Source: JAGTVG01 sp942491935
GTDB lineage: Bacteria; Bacteroidota; Bacteroidia; Cytophagales; Cyclobacteriaceae
Assembly (NCBI GenBank): GCA_942491935.1
Contig: CALOCZ010000010.1
Location: forward strand, 6,462 to 70,461
Length of the DNA: 64,000 bases
Direction of reading: 5' to 3'
Shown: in pieces, positions 45,040 to 53,899 of the stretch
Layout: every line of letters begins with the position of its first letter
Position numbering within the stretch: position 1 is the stretch's first letter
Translations under genes and position numbers: made by a program
Notes under the pieces: model-generated
What the model saw: the letters and a program-made list of their open reading frames with translations, nothing else
Told to the model about the DNA's origin: nothing
Databases searched by the model: none

Positions 45040-46011
45040 TTAGGCGTAACCGATCTTCTTCCTTACTTTATTTAATACTGTTGCTCCTATCTCCCTGGCT
45101 TTAGCCTCACCTATTTGCAATTCATCTTCCAGCAACTGGGTGTTATCCATAAATTTCTGAAATAATTCCCGTTCATTTTTAAATTTCTCGAGTATCAATT
45201 CGTAAAGTTCCTGCTTGGCATGTCCGTAGCCGTAATTTCCCGCGAGATATTTTTCCTTTAATTGCTGAATCTGTTCTTCTTCTGCTAATAAACTATATAT
45301 AGCAAATACATTGCAAGTGTCCGGATTTTTAGGATCTTCCATAGGTGTGCTGTCCGTAACAATAGACATAATCTTCTTTCGCAATGGTTTTTCAGGAAGA
45401 AAGATATCGATTATGTTATCATAGGATTTACTCATTTTCTGTCCATCGATACCAGGCACGGTCATCACCTCTTTGCTGATGATGGCTTCCGGAATAACAA
45501 AAGTCTCACCGTACTGGTGATTAAAGGCATTTGCAATATCCCTTGTCATTTCGAGATGTTGTTTCTGGTCTTTCCCTACCGGTACTAAATTCGCATCGTA
45601 CATAAGAATATCCGCTGCCATCAAAACAGGATAAACAAATAGTCCCCCGTTAACATCAGAAAGACGATCAGACTTATCTTTAAATGAATGTGCATTGGCA
45701 AGCATAGGAAAAGGTGTAAAACAACTCAGATGCCAGGTCAATTCGGTCACTTCGGGGACATGCGACTGCCTGTAAAAAAGATTTTTTTGAGTATCAAATC
45801 CGCATGCCATCCAGGCTGCTGCTACAGCATAAGTATTCTCCTTCATTACCGCCGCATCTTTTACAGATGTAAGTGCATGAAGGTCAGCAATAAAAAATAA
45901 TGATTCGTTCTTAGGATCCTTTGATAATTCAATAGCTGGGAGTATAGCGCCTAGCAAATTACCAAGATGAGGTCTGCCCGAACTTTGTATTCCTGTAAGT
46001 ATTCTTGCCAT
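45040..46011 (-). CDS. trpS: Tryptophan--tRNA ligase
   Basis: 323 residues from ATG 46011 (MARILTGIQSSGRPHLGN); the TTG nine bases earlier is a less likely start. It charges tRNA-Trp. The HIGH-type motif is PHLGN, the KMSKS loop is GQKMSKSYDN, and MAADILMYDANLVPVGKDQKQHLE is the tryptophan-site region. The length is normal. It converges with the hypothetical gene and is divergent from the DUF1573 gene. Confidence 0.97.
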   Translation of the reverse strand: MARILTGIQSSGRPHLGNLLGAILPAIELSKDPKNESLFFIADLHALTSVKDAAVMKENTYAVAAAWMACGFDTQKNLFYRQSHVPEVTELTWHLSCFTPFPMLANAHSFKDKSDRLSDVNGGLFVYPVLMAADILMYDANLVPVGKDQKQHLEMTRDIANAFNHQYGETFVIPEAIISKEVMTVPGIDGQKMSKSYDNIIDIFLPEKPLRKKIMSIVTDSTPMEDPKNPDTCNVFAIYSLLAEEEQIQQLKEKYLAGNYGYGHAKQELYELILEKFKNERELFQKFMDNTQLLEDELQIGEAKAREIGATVLNKVRKKIGYA

Positions 46012-46154
46012 TTGGAACAATTTTTGCGCAAATTAAATAAATTTTACGCCCATAAGCTGGAAAATGCTTTGTAAGTTTTTCGAAAGATAATAATCTGGGC
46101 TAATTTAGTACATTATTTTACGTTAATATTATAAAAGGTAAAGTCTTTAGTATT

Positions 46155-47249
46155 ATGAAATTAAGTTCCTTAGTTATTGCTCTCTTTATCCTGCCACTCG
46201 GCTACGTGCTGGCACAAAATGAAGGTCCTTCAATAAAGTTTAATGAAACATCATTTGATTTTGGCGATATTAAAGAATCCGATGGCAACGTTAGCCATAA
46301 ATTTGAATTTACCAACAATGGCACTGCGCCTCTAATTGTGCAAAGTGTAAGGCCATCCTGCGGCTGTACGTCTACCGGTTGGACCAAGGAGCCTGTTAAG
46401 CCTGGTGAAACAGGATTTGTAACTGCAGTATATAATCCTAAGAACCGACCAGGAAAATTCAATAAATCACTGACCATTATATCTAATGCAAATCCGGCAC
46501 AGATGCGGATCTATATAAAAGGAAATGTAGAACCCAAACCACGATCAATCGAGGATGATTATCCTACGGTTATGGGTGGATTAAGGGTAAAATACAGGTC
46601 TTTTAACTTTGGGAAATTAACTACTGAGAAACCTGTAACCAAGACATTCAATGTATATAACAACACGGATGAAGAAATATCATTTCTCGATGAGGTAAAA
46701 GCACCGGATCACATCAAGGTGAAATTTTCACCCCAAACAATAGCACCGAAAACACTTGGTGCCATTGAGGTGACTTATGATCCAACGCAAATCAAGCTAT
46801 TTGGATTTAAATCAGACCTGGTTGTTTTAAAAACCACTGAATCGGCAAATAATGTAAAGGATTTCAGGGTTGTTGCTTCATTGGAGGAATATTTTCCTCC
46901 TTTAACTGCTGAACAACTTGCCAACGCCCCTAAATTAAAATTTGATAATCCTGTTTACGACTTTGGGAGTATCAAGCAAGGAGAATCCGTAACTACAGAT
47001 TTTATTTTCACCAATACCGGTAAAGGCGAATTAAACATCAGGCAAACCAGGGCCAGTTGTGGATGCACTGTGTCTGAACCAGAGAAGTCTACTTTGGGGC
47101 CAGGTGAATCAAGTATCATTAAGGTCACCTTTAATTCTGCCGGAAGACGAGGCATCCAGCAGAAGTCCATATCTGTGTTTTCCAATGATCCGGCCAATCC
47201 GACACAACGTATAACGATCAAAGCCCGGGTCGAGATTGAAGAAGGGTAA
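46155..47249 (+). CDS. DUF1573 protein with two copies of the domain
   Basis: 364 residues with a signal peptide (VLAQNEG near 20). Two DUF1573 (ASH-like) domains are clear: FNETSFDFGDIKESDG with VRPSCGCTSTGWTKEPVKPGE, and FDNPVYDFGSIKQGESV with TRASCGCTVSEPEKSTLGPGE. Each has the typical CGC turn. A less conserved Ig-like domain lies between. The proteins are exported and found widely in Bacteroidota. Their binding partners are unknown. A terminator follows after 27 bases. Confidence 0.93.
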   Translation: MKLSSLVIALFILPLGYVLAQNEGPSIKFNETSFDFGDIKESDGNVSHKFEFTNNGTAPLIVQSVRPSCGCTSTGWTKEPVKPGETGFVTAVYNPKNRPGKFNKSLTIISNANPAQMRIYIKGNVEPKPRSIEDDYPTVMGGLRVKYRSFNFGKLTTEKPVTKTFNVYNNTDEEISFLDEVKAPDHIKVKFSPQTIAPKTLGAIEVTYDPTQIKLFGFKSDLVVLKTTESANNVKDFRVVASLEEYFPPLTAEQLANAPKLKFDNPVYDFGSIKQGESVTTDFIFTNTGKGELNIRQTRASCGCTVSEPEKSTLGPGESSIIKVTFNSAGRRGIQQKSISVFSNDPANPTQRITIKARVEIEEG

Positions 47250-47276
47250 AAAGGATCTTGTTTGGACAAATTAGAT

Positions 47277-47300
47277 AGACCTTATCCTGAAGGTCTTTTG
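47277..47300 (+). terminator. Rho-independent terminator after the DUF1573 gene
   Basis: A seven-base perfect stem (AGACCTT with AAGGTCT), a six-base loop and a short T run (TTTT). Confidence 0.75.
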
Positions 47301-47429
47301 TAATTCACAATGCTTATTTTCAGGTTGCGGATCTACCTTTATTGAGGGTGGAATATTTGTCATGATCTGTGACATTTAATTCTTACAACTAAATACCAGT
47401 TTTAATTTCCAGGAATCTAAGAATGATCG

Positions 47430-48197
47430 TTATTTATCCAGCCACTTTTTGAATTCCTGAACCTTCTCCCTGGCCACGATCAGGTCCATATCCTGAAATT
47501 GTTTTGCTATCAGTTTAAGACTGCTGTTCGAGTAGACCACAACATCTTCTATCGCCACCAGGTTGATTATATACTTCCTGTTTATCCTGAAGAATTTATT
47601 TTGGTCCACAAGGGTTTCAATCTGCTCTAATGTATAATCGATCACATATTTTCTTCCTTCAGCAGTTTTGAAGAATGTGATTTTCTCTTCACTGTAAAAG
47701 CCATTAATACTTTCAGTTGGAACCGATTTAATATGCTCACCATATTTCACTATAAATCTTTCCTTATAATTGCCGCCTTTCATCATTTGAAAAACGTTCT
47801 GTAAAGTATCTAAGTCGATAGATTCCGCCTGGGCTTTTTCCCCATAGATCTTCTTATATTTTTCAATGGATTTCTCCAGTTTTTCTTTATCTATCGGCTT
47901 CAACAGATAATCAAGGCTATACACTTCAAAGGCTTTTAAAGCATACTGATCATATGCGGTCGTGAAAATTACCGGGCACGAAATTTCTGCATTATCAAAT
48001 ATCTCGAAGCTCAATCCATCCGCCAGTTGAATATCCAGAAAAAGAAGGTCTGGTTGTTCATTATTCTGAAACCATTCCTTTGTGGCTTTTACCGTATCAA
48101 TAACCTTCAAATTAATGATTCCAGGATCTATTTCTTTTAAAAGAGCAATCAGCCGTTTGGCTGCACTTTTTTCATCTTCTACAATTAATACCTTCAT
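47430..48197 (-). CDS. LytTR-family response regulator
   Basis: 255 residues from ATG 48197 (MKVLIVEDEKSAAKRL); a longer in-frame start would extend into the kinase gene. The receiver domain has D55 (LLFLDIQLADG) as the phosphate acceptor and TTAYDQYALKAFEVYSLDYLLKPI. The LytTR DNA-binding domain starts near residue 150 (FIVKYGEHIKSVPTESI, then FFRINRKYIINL). It follows the LytS-type kinase stop by one base, so the two are the output pair of a two-component system. It probably controls the receptor/TPR operon of which it is the last gene. Confidence 0.95.
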   Translation of the reverse strand: MKVLIVEDEKSAAKRLIALLKEIDPGIINLKVIDTVKATKEWFQNNEQPDLLFLDIQLADGLSFEIFDNAEISCPVIFTTAYDQYALKAFEVYSLDYLLKPIDKEKLEKSIEKYKKIYGEKAQAESIDLDTLQNVFQMMKGGNYKERFIVKYGEHIKSVPTESINGFYSEEKITFFKTAEGRKYVIDYTLEQIETLVDQNKFFRINRKYIINLVAIEDVVVYSNSSLKLIAKQFQDMDLIVAREKVQEFKKWLDK

Positions 48198-48198
48198 G

Positions 48199-49236
48199 TT
48201 ATTTGATTTGCAGAACCGGTAGGCCAACAATAAATTCTTTTTCAGAACTTTCAATTTCAACAGACAGGTCAGTAAGAACGGAATACCTGTTTTTGATATT
48301 TTCCAGCCCTATACCGGAAATTTCAGTTTGTTGTTCTTTCAACTTCAGGCTGTTCCTAACATATATGTACTTATCTCTGTCAGAAATATGGATATGCATG
48401 GGGTGGGCATCTGAGATCTCATTATGTTTCACTACATTTTCAAGAAGCATTTGAACCGCCATAGGCGGGACATATCCTGAAATATGATCTATACTGATAT
48501 TAATTGTGATATTATCTTCAAACCTGGTCTTGAGCAGGAAAGAATACGCTTTCACAAAAGACAATTCCTCTTCAATTGATACCACCTCCTTATCTTTTGA
48601 ATCCAGCACATATCTATACACATCTGAAAGACGGTTAATAAATTCCACCGCCTTCCCGGGATTTTCATAAACCAGGGAAGATAGCGCATTCAGACTATTG
48701 AATAGAAAATGAGGATTAACCTGGTTTTTTAAGGCTTCATACTGGGAACTGATGTGTTCACGCTTAATTTTTTCCACATTAATGGCTGCCTGTCGCCAGG
48801 CAAGCAGAAAACCACGGGCAGTAAAAAAAAGCATAATGATTGTACTTACAATTACTGAGAAGAAAACAGATTCCTTTATCTCTGAAAAGAAGTTTTCATT
48901 AAGTTCCTGCTTAAAGACCAAAACGAAAAAGAAGAGGGCCAGTACAGTAACAGCTGTTGATGAGTAAAGCACCATCAGGCCCAGACCAATGAGCATCCTT
49001 TTAATTGGTGTTTTAAACCATGATACATAGCGATCTGTGATGATGTAAATATATTCATTCCCTTTCCAGAGGAACAACCACATAGATCCACCGAACATCG
49101 CTACAGGAAAGGCCCTGGAAAAATCGCTGTAACAGGGGCGGCACATAAAATAACCCATTGGTAATGCACCAAAGAGGAAGATCAGGACCGATTGCATTAC
49201 CTGATTTTTTATACTATATTTTTCTAATCTTTTCAT
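48199..49236 (-). CDS. LytS/YehU-type sensor histidine kinase
   Basis: 345 residues. Four membrane helices cover about 14-31, 44-56, 83-107 and 125-145, with short loops and no large sensor domain. The His_kinase (PF06580) phosphorylation motif is NPHFLFNSLNALSSL with H176. The HATPase part has VPPMAVQMLLENVVKHN and GIGLENIKNRYSVL. It passes phosphate to the LytTR regulator that follows after one base. Upstream, on the same strand, are the TPR gene (25 bases) and the TonB-dependent receptor gene. With so few residues outside the membrane, the signal may be a membrane or partner-protein state. Confidence 0.94.
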   Translation of the reverse strand: MKRLEKYSIKNQVMQSVLIFLFGALPMGYFMCRPCYSDFSRAFPVAMFGGSMWLFLWKGNEYIYIITDRYVSWFKTPIKRMLIGLGLMVLYSSTAVTVLALFFFVLVFKQELNENFFSEIKESVFFSVIVSTIIMLFFTARGFLLAWRQAAINVEKIKREHISSQYEALKNQVNPHFLFNSLNALSSLVYENPGKAVEFINRLSDVYRYVLDSKDKEVVSIEEELSFVKAYSFLLKTRFEDNITINISIDHISGYVPPMAVQMLLENVVKHNEISDAHPMHIHISDRDKYIYVRNSLKLKEQQTEISGIGLENIKNRYSVLTDLSVEIESSEKEFIVGLPVLQIK

Positions 49237-49261
49237 GCACTACAAGGTCGAAGGTAATGTT

Positions 49262-50167
49262 TTACATTAATTTCTTCAACGATTTCTGATATTCTTCTTT
49301 GTCTGGATCCATGGTAACCGCATTTTCATAGGCCATTCTGGCATTTTCGGTATTTCCTTCATTAATGTATATGGTGCCAAGATACCACCATGCTTCCCCT
49401 TTTTTATTATGCAGGTTTTCAGGGGCCTGGTCAATGAACTTTTTAAGAGATAATTCCCCCTGAGTAGCATATTCTGCTGACTCAGCGCTCAATTTTCCAA
49501 TGAAAAGGTAAACAATATAATTTTCCGGATCCAGTTCCAGGGCTTTTTCGAAATTATTTAGAGCAAGATCGAAATCTTCAAAGCCAAGTAGTGCAATCCC
49601 ATAATTTATATAAGCTGTAGTAAATTCAGGATTTATACTTATTGCGGCTTCATATTGTTCTATAGCTTTTTCTTTACTGCCACCCGCAAAGACCGGGGCC
49701 TGAGCATAATACCCGGCCAGCCAGGTACGGGCATCCACATTGTTTGGATCCAGTTCTACAGCCGTTTCAAGTGCATTTAATGCCCTCATTGCATATAAAC
49801 CCTGTTTCATAAAATCAACCGTTGATAGCAGTTGAATATAGGCAATACCTTTCCAGGTTTGATATTCCGATTTGCCACCTTCCAAATCTACTGCTTCGTC
49901 GAAATATTCAGTAGCCTGTTCAAGGTCCTTTTCTTCCATAGCGATCCTTCCCAGGTAATAATAAGCCTCCGCACTTTCTTCATTTGACTCAAGATATTCG
50001 CTGAAGAACTTTTTCGCTCCATAATAATTCTTCTTATCAAATATCTCAATTCCTTTTTGAAGATCACCTTGAGCTTTCACTATTGTGGTGCCCAATAAAA
50101 CAATAATTAAGACCAGTATGATCAGGTCAAGATTGAATGTTACAGGTTGTTTGTTTTGATTTTTCAT
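49262..50167 (-). CDS. TPR protein, membrane-anchored or exported
   Basis: 301 residues. An N-terminal hydrophobic segment (about 12-33, LDLIILVLIIVLLGTTIVKAQ) is a signal or anchor. About six TPR units follow: IFDKKNYYGAKKFFSEYLE, AYYYLGRIAMEEKDLEQATEYFDEAV, ALNALETAVELDPNNV, KAIEQYEAAISINPEF, FDLALNNFEKALELDPEN and ARMAYENAVTMDPDKEEYQ. TPR domains bind partner proteins. It sits between the receptor (16 bases) and LytS (25 bases), so it could carry information between them; that is inference. Confidence 0.9.
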   Translation of the reverse strand: MKNQNKQPVTFNLDLIILVLIIVLLGTTIVKAQGDLQKGIEIFDKKNYYGAKKFFSEYLESNEESAEAYYYLGRIAMEEKDLEQATEYFDEAVDLEGGKSEYQTWKGIAYIQLLSTVDFMKQGLYAMRALNALETAVELDPNNVDARTWLAGYYAQAPVFAGGSKEKAIEQYEAAISINPEFTTAYINYGIALLGFEDFDLALNNFEKALELDPENYIVYLFIGKLSAESAEYATQGELSLKKFIDQAPENLHNKKGEAWWYLGTIYINEGNTENARMAYENAVTMDPDKEEYQKSLKKLM

Positions 50168-50183
50168 AATGGTAATATTTAAA

Positions 50184-52415
50184 TTAAAGATTTCTTAATT
50201 GATTTGATGTTTTGTCTTTTGTCAGGGTAATAAAAACACCCAGGAAGATGAACCGCTTTGCCGGCTGGCCTATCGGAATACCAGAATACGTTCCACTTTC
50301 ATCAGGGACCAGGCTGTACTGGTAACCGAATATATTATCACGGCCCAAAACATTAGTCACTGAAAAATGGATAATAAAATTCGTTTTTAAGAGATAACTG
50401 AAATTCATGCTCAGGTCATGATAGGCAGGCGTTCTTTGGGCATTAAAAGAATCAGAATTCGGATCATTATATGGCCTGCTTGATCCATAGGAATAGGTTA
50501 ATCCTACCTGTGTTTGAATTTGTTGTATGAAGTGCTTGTAGACAAAGGAGAAATTATGACTGGAAGCAAAATACGGGACACTTTCTGTCGGGTAATCTCT
50601 GTATAGCCTTTCAGTATCCAGAAATGAATAAGATATCCAATAGTCTACATTTCTGAATGTTTTGCTATCACGCCAGAACAAATCCAGTCCGGTTGCATAT
50701 CCGTAACCCGCATTAGAGAGATTCTCATAATCAGTGATATCCTTTCTGGTATATTGAACCAGTTGGTCATAATCTTTATAGTAAGCTTCTGCCCTGAAAG
50801 TCCGATTTTCTTTCGAATACTGAAAGTTCAGGATATAGTGAAGTGCCCGTTCGTCATTCAAATTATTTTGAAATGTGAGCATTTGTGGATGCGGCCGCTG
50901 ACGGTAAATCCCGCTTGCAAAAGAAACCTGGCTGAATTTTCCGGTTTTATAGGCCAGAGATATCCTTGGGCTTAAGGTAGATTTCTTTGCCAGGGTAGCA
51001 TATTCCCATCGGCCACCTATCACACCTATAAATTTATTGGAGAAATATATGTTCGTCTCTGCATAAAGGGCAGGTATCCATTCGTTGATTTGCCTGATAA
51101 AGGATGTTTCGCCAGGAATATCCGAATCACTTTCCGATGATAAATCAGTGTTTTGATTATAAGAATACTGGAAAACATCCGTTCCGATCTTTAAATTGGC
51201 AGTCTTTCCCTTATCAAAGATGCTTGTAAATTTGAAATGAAGGTTATTAAGCTTTTCATCCGATGAGAAATACTCCATATTTATCCTGTCATCTGACCAT
51301 GTATTTGAAATTCCGGCATCAACCATCCAGAAATTCTTCAGGATGCCCTGGTAGTTGGCATTCAGATAATGGTAGTTATTTGAAAGATCCATTCTCACCA
51401 ACTCCGTAACATCCAGAGGGGAAGGTTGATCCAGGTTCATCTTCGACAATTCGCCTGTATAAAAAACCTTCAGATTCCCTTCCTTACCCACTTTTTGCCT
51501 GAACATAACGGTATTCTGCCAAGATGAAGGTGCACTTATCCATTCAGTTTCTTGAGGAACAAGCCAGAAATAAGGCGTAAGGTCTGTATAGAATGTCTCA
51601 ACAAATATTGAATTCCTGTCCCACTTCTGGGTATGTGATATACCGCCACCAACAGTCATAAAAGACAGATCAGTTTGTGTTTGCAGTGCTTCATTATCTG
51701 TTTTCAGGTTCAAGGTACCTGATAAGGCCTGTCCGAATTCTGCTGAATAACCTCCGGTACTGAATGTAGTACCGGAGAAGAGGAAGGGTGAGAAACGCAT
51801 ACGGGAAGGTATGTTGTTGGGTGTTAATCCATAGGGTTGAGAAACCAGAATGCCATCGATATAGTTTTTTGTTTCAGAATCGTCTCCTCCCCTGACGAAC
51901 AACCGCCCGGTCTCTCCTACTGTTTGTGTTCCGGGAAGTGTGTTCAAAACACCCGGGATGTCGGCTGTCGCCCCAGCTGTGGTAACAATATCTAATGGTT
52001 TAAGGACAGTCGATTTTTTTTCATCCGAAGCATCAAAGACACCGGCTGTGATCACCAGGTCATCCAGCCTTTTCGTTTCTTCCTGCAATATGATCTTGAT
52101 TGCTCCTGAAGGATTACTCATGTCAATTTTCTGCTGGGAATCCATATATCCCACAGCGCTGCATATCAGGATCTGCAGTCCTGCTAATTCAGTCTGGAAA
52201 GTAAATTGCCCATCTGGAGAAGAGGCTGTTCCATCGTAAGAATCCAGGATGTAGACATTGGCACCAATAAGCGGTTGACCTTCATTATCGGATACAGAAC
52301 CCTGGATTGTGGTTTGAGCGAATACAGGGGAAGGTGATGTCAGCAGGGTAATCGCAAATAGCAATGATATAATGTGCAATAAAAGAACATGATTACTAAA
52401 TCGTATTTTCATCAT
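50184..52415 (-). CDS. TonB-dependent outer membrane receptor with carboxypeptidase-like regulatory domain
   Basis: 743 residues. Signal peptide to about 33 (PVFAQ). The carboxypeptidase-like (CarboxypepD_reg) domain is TTIQGSVSDNEGQPLIGANVYIL at 35-110. The plug comes next (DLVITAGVFDASDEKKSTVL, PGVLNTLPGTQTVGETGRLFVRGGDDSETKNYIDG). The barrel covers about 240-743. The protein has no FecR partner; instead it is followed by TPR, LytS and LytTR genes in one unit. It imports or senses a ligand with the TonB system. At the 5' end is a short inverted repeat. Ligand unknown; no SusD-like partner here. Confidence 0.93.
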   Translation of the reverse strand: MMKIRFSNHVLLLHIISLLFAITLLTSPSPVFAQTTIQGSVSDNEGQPLIGANVYILDSYDGTASSPDGQFTFQTELAGLQILICSAVGYMDSQQKIDMSNPSGAIKIILQEETKRLDDLVITAGVFDASDEKKSTVLKPLDIVTTAGATADIPGVLNTLPGTQTVGETGRLFVRGGDDSETKNYIDGILVSQPYGLTPNNIPSRMRFSPFLFSGTTFSTGGYSAEFGQALSGTLNLKTDNEALQTQTDLSFMTVGGGISHTQKWDRNSIFVETFYTDLTPYFWLVPQETEWISAPSSWQNTVMFRQKVGKEGNLKVFYTGELSKMNLDQPSPLDVTELVRMDLSNNYHYLNANYQGILKNFWMVDAGISNTWSDDRINMEYFSSDEKLNNLHFKFTSIFDKGKTANLKIGTDVFQYSYNQNTDLSSESDSDIPGETSFIRQINEWIPALYAETNIYFSNKFIGVIGGRWEYATLAKKSTLSPRISLAYKTGKFSQVSFASGIYRQRPHPQMLTFQNNLNDERALHYILNFQYSKENRTFRAEAYYKDYDQLVQYTRKDITDYENLSNAGYGYATGLDLFWRDSKTFRNVDYWISYSFLDTERLYRDYPTESVPYFASSHNFSFVYKHFIQQIQTQVGLTYSYGSSRPYNDPNSDSFNAQRTPAYHDLSMNFSYLLKTNFIIHFSVTNVLGRDNIFGYQYSLVPDESGTYSGIPIGQPAKRFIFLGVFITLTKDKTSNQLRNL

Positions 52416-52430
52416 TTTGAGGTTTTGATG

Positions 52431-52445
52431 GGATGAAATTCATCC
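52431..52445. promoter_or_regulatory. Perfect inverted repeat just upstream of the receptor gene
   Basis: GGATGAA, A, TTCATCC: two seven-base arms around one base, 16 bases before the start codon of the receptor. Further GGATGAAAT words lie near 52494 and 52750. It could be an operator; no link to a regulator is shown. Confidence 0.3.
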
Positions 52446-52512
52446 TAATTATGAAAACGATGAAAAAAAACTGACTGAACTGTCGAAAATACAGGATGAA
52501 ATGTGGGAATAT

Positions 52513-52545
52513 AAAAAAAGCTTACCTGGCGGCAAGCCTTTTTTA
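52513..52545. terminator. A/T-flanked hairpin, terminator-like
   Basis: GCTT and AAGC arms with an A run before and a T run after, and a ten-base loop; one base is bulged. It would serve the minus-strand PorP gene end if read toward lower coordinates, since both sides are A/T-rich. Confidence 0.5.
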
Positions 52546-52624
52546 TATTTTATAACCTATCTTTTTTCTTTTTCTTTATCCGGGCCGAGCGATTAGTAAA
52601 TGTTCAATGGCCTTTATCCGTGAG

Positions 52625-52644
52625 CCTGCCTGCCGCCAGGCAGG
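52625..52644. repeat. GC-rich perfect palindrome, REP-like
   Basis: CCTGCCTG, four bases, CAGGCAGG: a perfect eight-base inverted repeat. The surrounding 52570-52740 is richer in G and C than its flanks and has no ORF. It looks like a short interspersed palindromic element. I see no second copy in this window. Confidence 0.45.
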
Positions 52645-52758
52645 AAACCAGTTAGCGAAGCCGAGCAGCCTGGCCGAGCGTTAATTCATGCCATGGCTGG
52701 ATAGTAAAGGAGCCAGCAAGCAAAGAGAGCAGCTGCGCCAGATACTAAGGATGAAATA

Positions 52759-53847
52759 CTAAAATCTTTCTTTTTTCTTCTTTTTCATCCATCCCGGAGG
52801 ATTCAACTCCAAATTATCATTATAGAAGGCTGGACAAGGAATTGCTTTCTTCTTCTTACGTAAATTCTTGATCTTTTTTGTCTTAAATTGGTAGATAAGG
52901 GAAAACTCATGTGCTCCATTTGTATTTACCCCCAGCTGTGAAACTGTAAAATCATAACTGTAGTTGAATTCAAAGTTCCAGGCGGCAAAACCAACAAGGA
53001 AGATCAACGCATCATGACTCATGTAAGAATCTCCTTGTGGGCCAGTAAATTTTTGTATGGGTACTCCGCGGTACCAGATACCGAACTTAATAGGTTCATA
53101 GTAGTAATTTATACCTATATCCAATTGGGTGAAAACATCCTGTATTTTATAATATATAGAAGGGGTGATATGCGTCGGTCGCTTGGAAGCGAACATACCA
53201 GAATTCAAAGGTATTTTCATCCCTGCATGCATCGTTATCTTCATAGGCAAACGATACACATCTTCCAGGAAAGAGGTATTTGGTTCATTTAGATGACTGG
53301 CAGCTGCACCAATCCATATTTTATCGTTATAGAACAAAACACCGAAATCAAAATCGAAGAAACCCGTATTTCTCAAATTGTACGCAGCCGGGTCAACACT
53401 TGGGGCCCCGGTGCCACCAAATTCCAATTGATCGCCAAACAGCATTTTGGTAAAGTCTATATCACGAATGGAATATTTAAAATTCAAACCCGAACTCCAA
53501 ACCCAATTATTTCCGAGATAAACTTTATATGAATATATCATCCCAAAACTTGTAGAACGCAGTCCTACACTTCCAGCCTTATCGGATACAACCTGAATAC
53601 CGAAACCGCTGTTCCAGGTTGGCATATTCATATCCCAGCTGAAAGCATTTGAAATGAATGCCTGGGGCAGACTCGGCCATTGGATCCGGCTATTCAGCGT
53701 TACCCTGTGCGCAAAGCCGGTTCCGGCAAAAGCTGGATTTAAATATAATGGCGATGCATAATATTGAGAGAATTGCGGATCCTGTCCAAAACTTTCAAAT
53801 ATCATACAAAGAAAAAACATCAATATCAGAACGCCTCTTTTCATCAT
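52759..53847 (-). CDS. PorP/SprF family type IX secretion membrane protein
   Basis: 362 residues from ATG 53847 (MMKRGVLILMFF); the upstream TTG would add eight residues. Signal peptide ends near FGQ. Outer membrane PorP/SprF pattern: DPQFSQYYASPLYLNPAFAGTG, FSWDMNMPTWNSGFGIQVVSDKAG, SGLNFKYSIRDIDFTKM and GIWYRGVPIQKFTG. A Lys-rich end closes it. PorP/SprF proteins partner the type IX translocon and secrete or hold the adjacent type B cargo on the surface. Here the cargo is the giant gene 52 bases upstream. Confidence 0.95.
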   Translation of the reverse strand: MMKRGVLILMFFLCMIFESFGQDPQFSQYYASPLYLNPAFAGTGFAHRVTLNSRIQWPSLPQAFISNAFSWDMNMPTWNSGFGIQVVSDKAGSVGLRSTSFGMIYSYKVYLGNNWVWSSGLNFKYSIRDIDFTKMLFGDQLEFGGTGAPSVDPAAYNLRNTGFFDFDFGVLFYNDKIWIGAAASHLNEPNTSFLEDVYRLPMKITMHAGMKIPLNSGMFASKRPTHITPSIYYKIQDVFTQLDIGINYYYEPIKFGIWYRGVPIQKFTGPQGDSYMSHDALIFLVGFAAWNFEFNYSYDFTVSQLGVNTNGAHEFSLIYQFKTKKIKNLRKKKKAIPCPAFYNDNLELNPPGWMKKKKKERF

Positions 53848-53899
53848 TTTATTAATACCATATGGTTTCAAATAGTAATTTCATTTAATCAATCATTTC

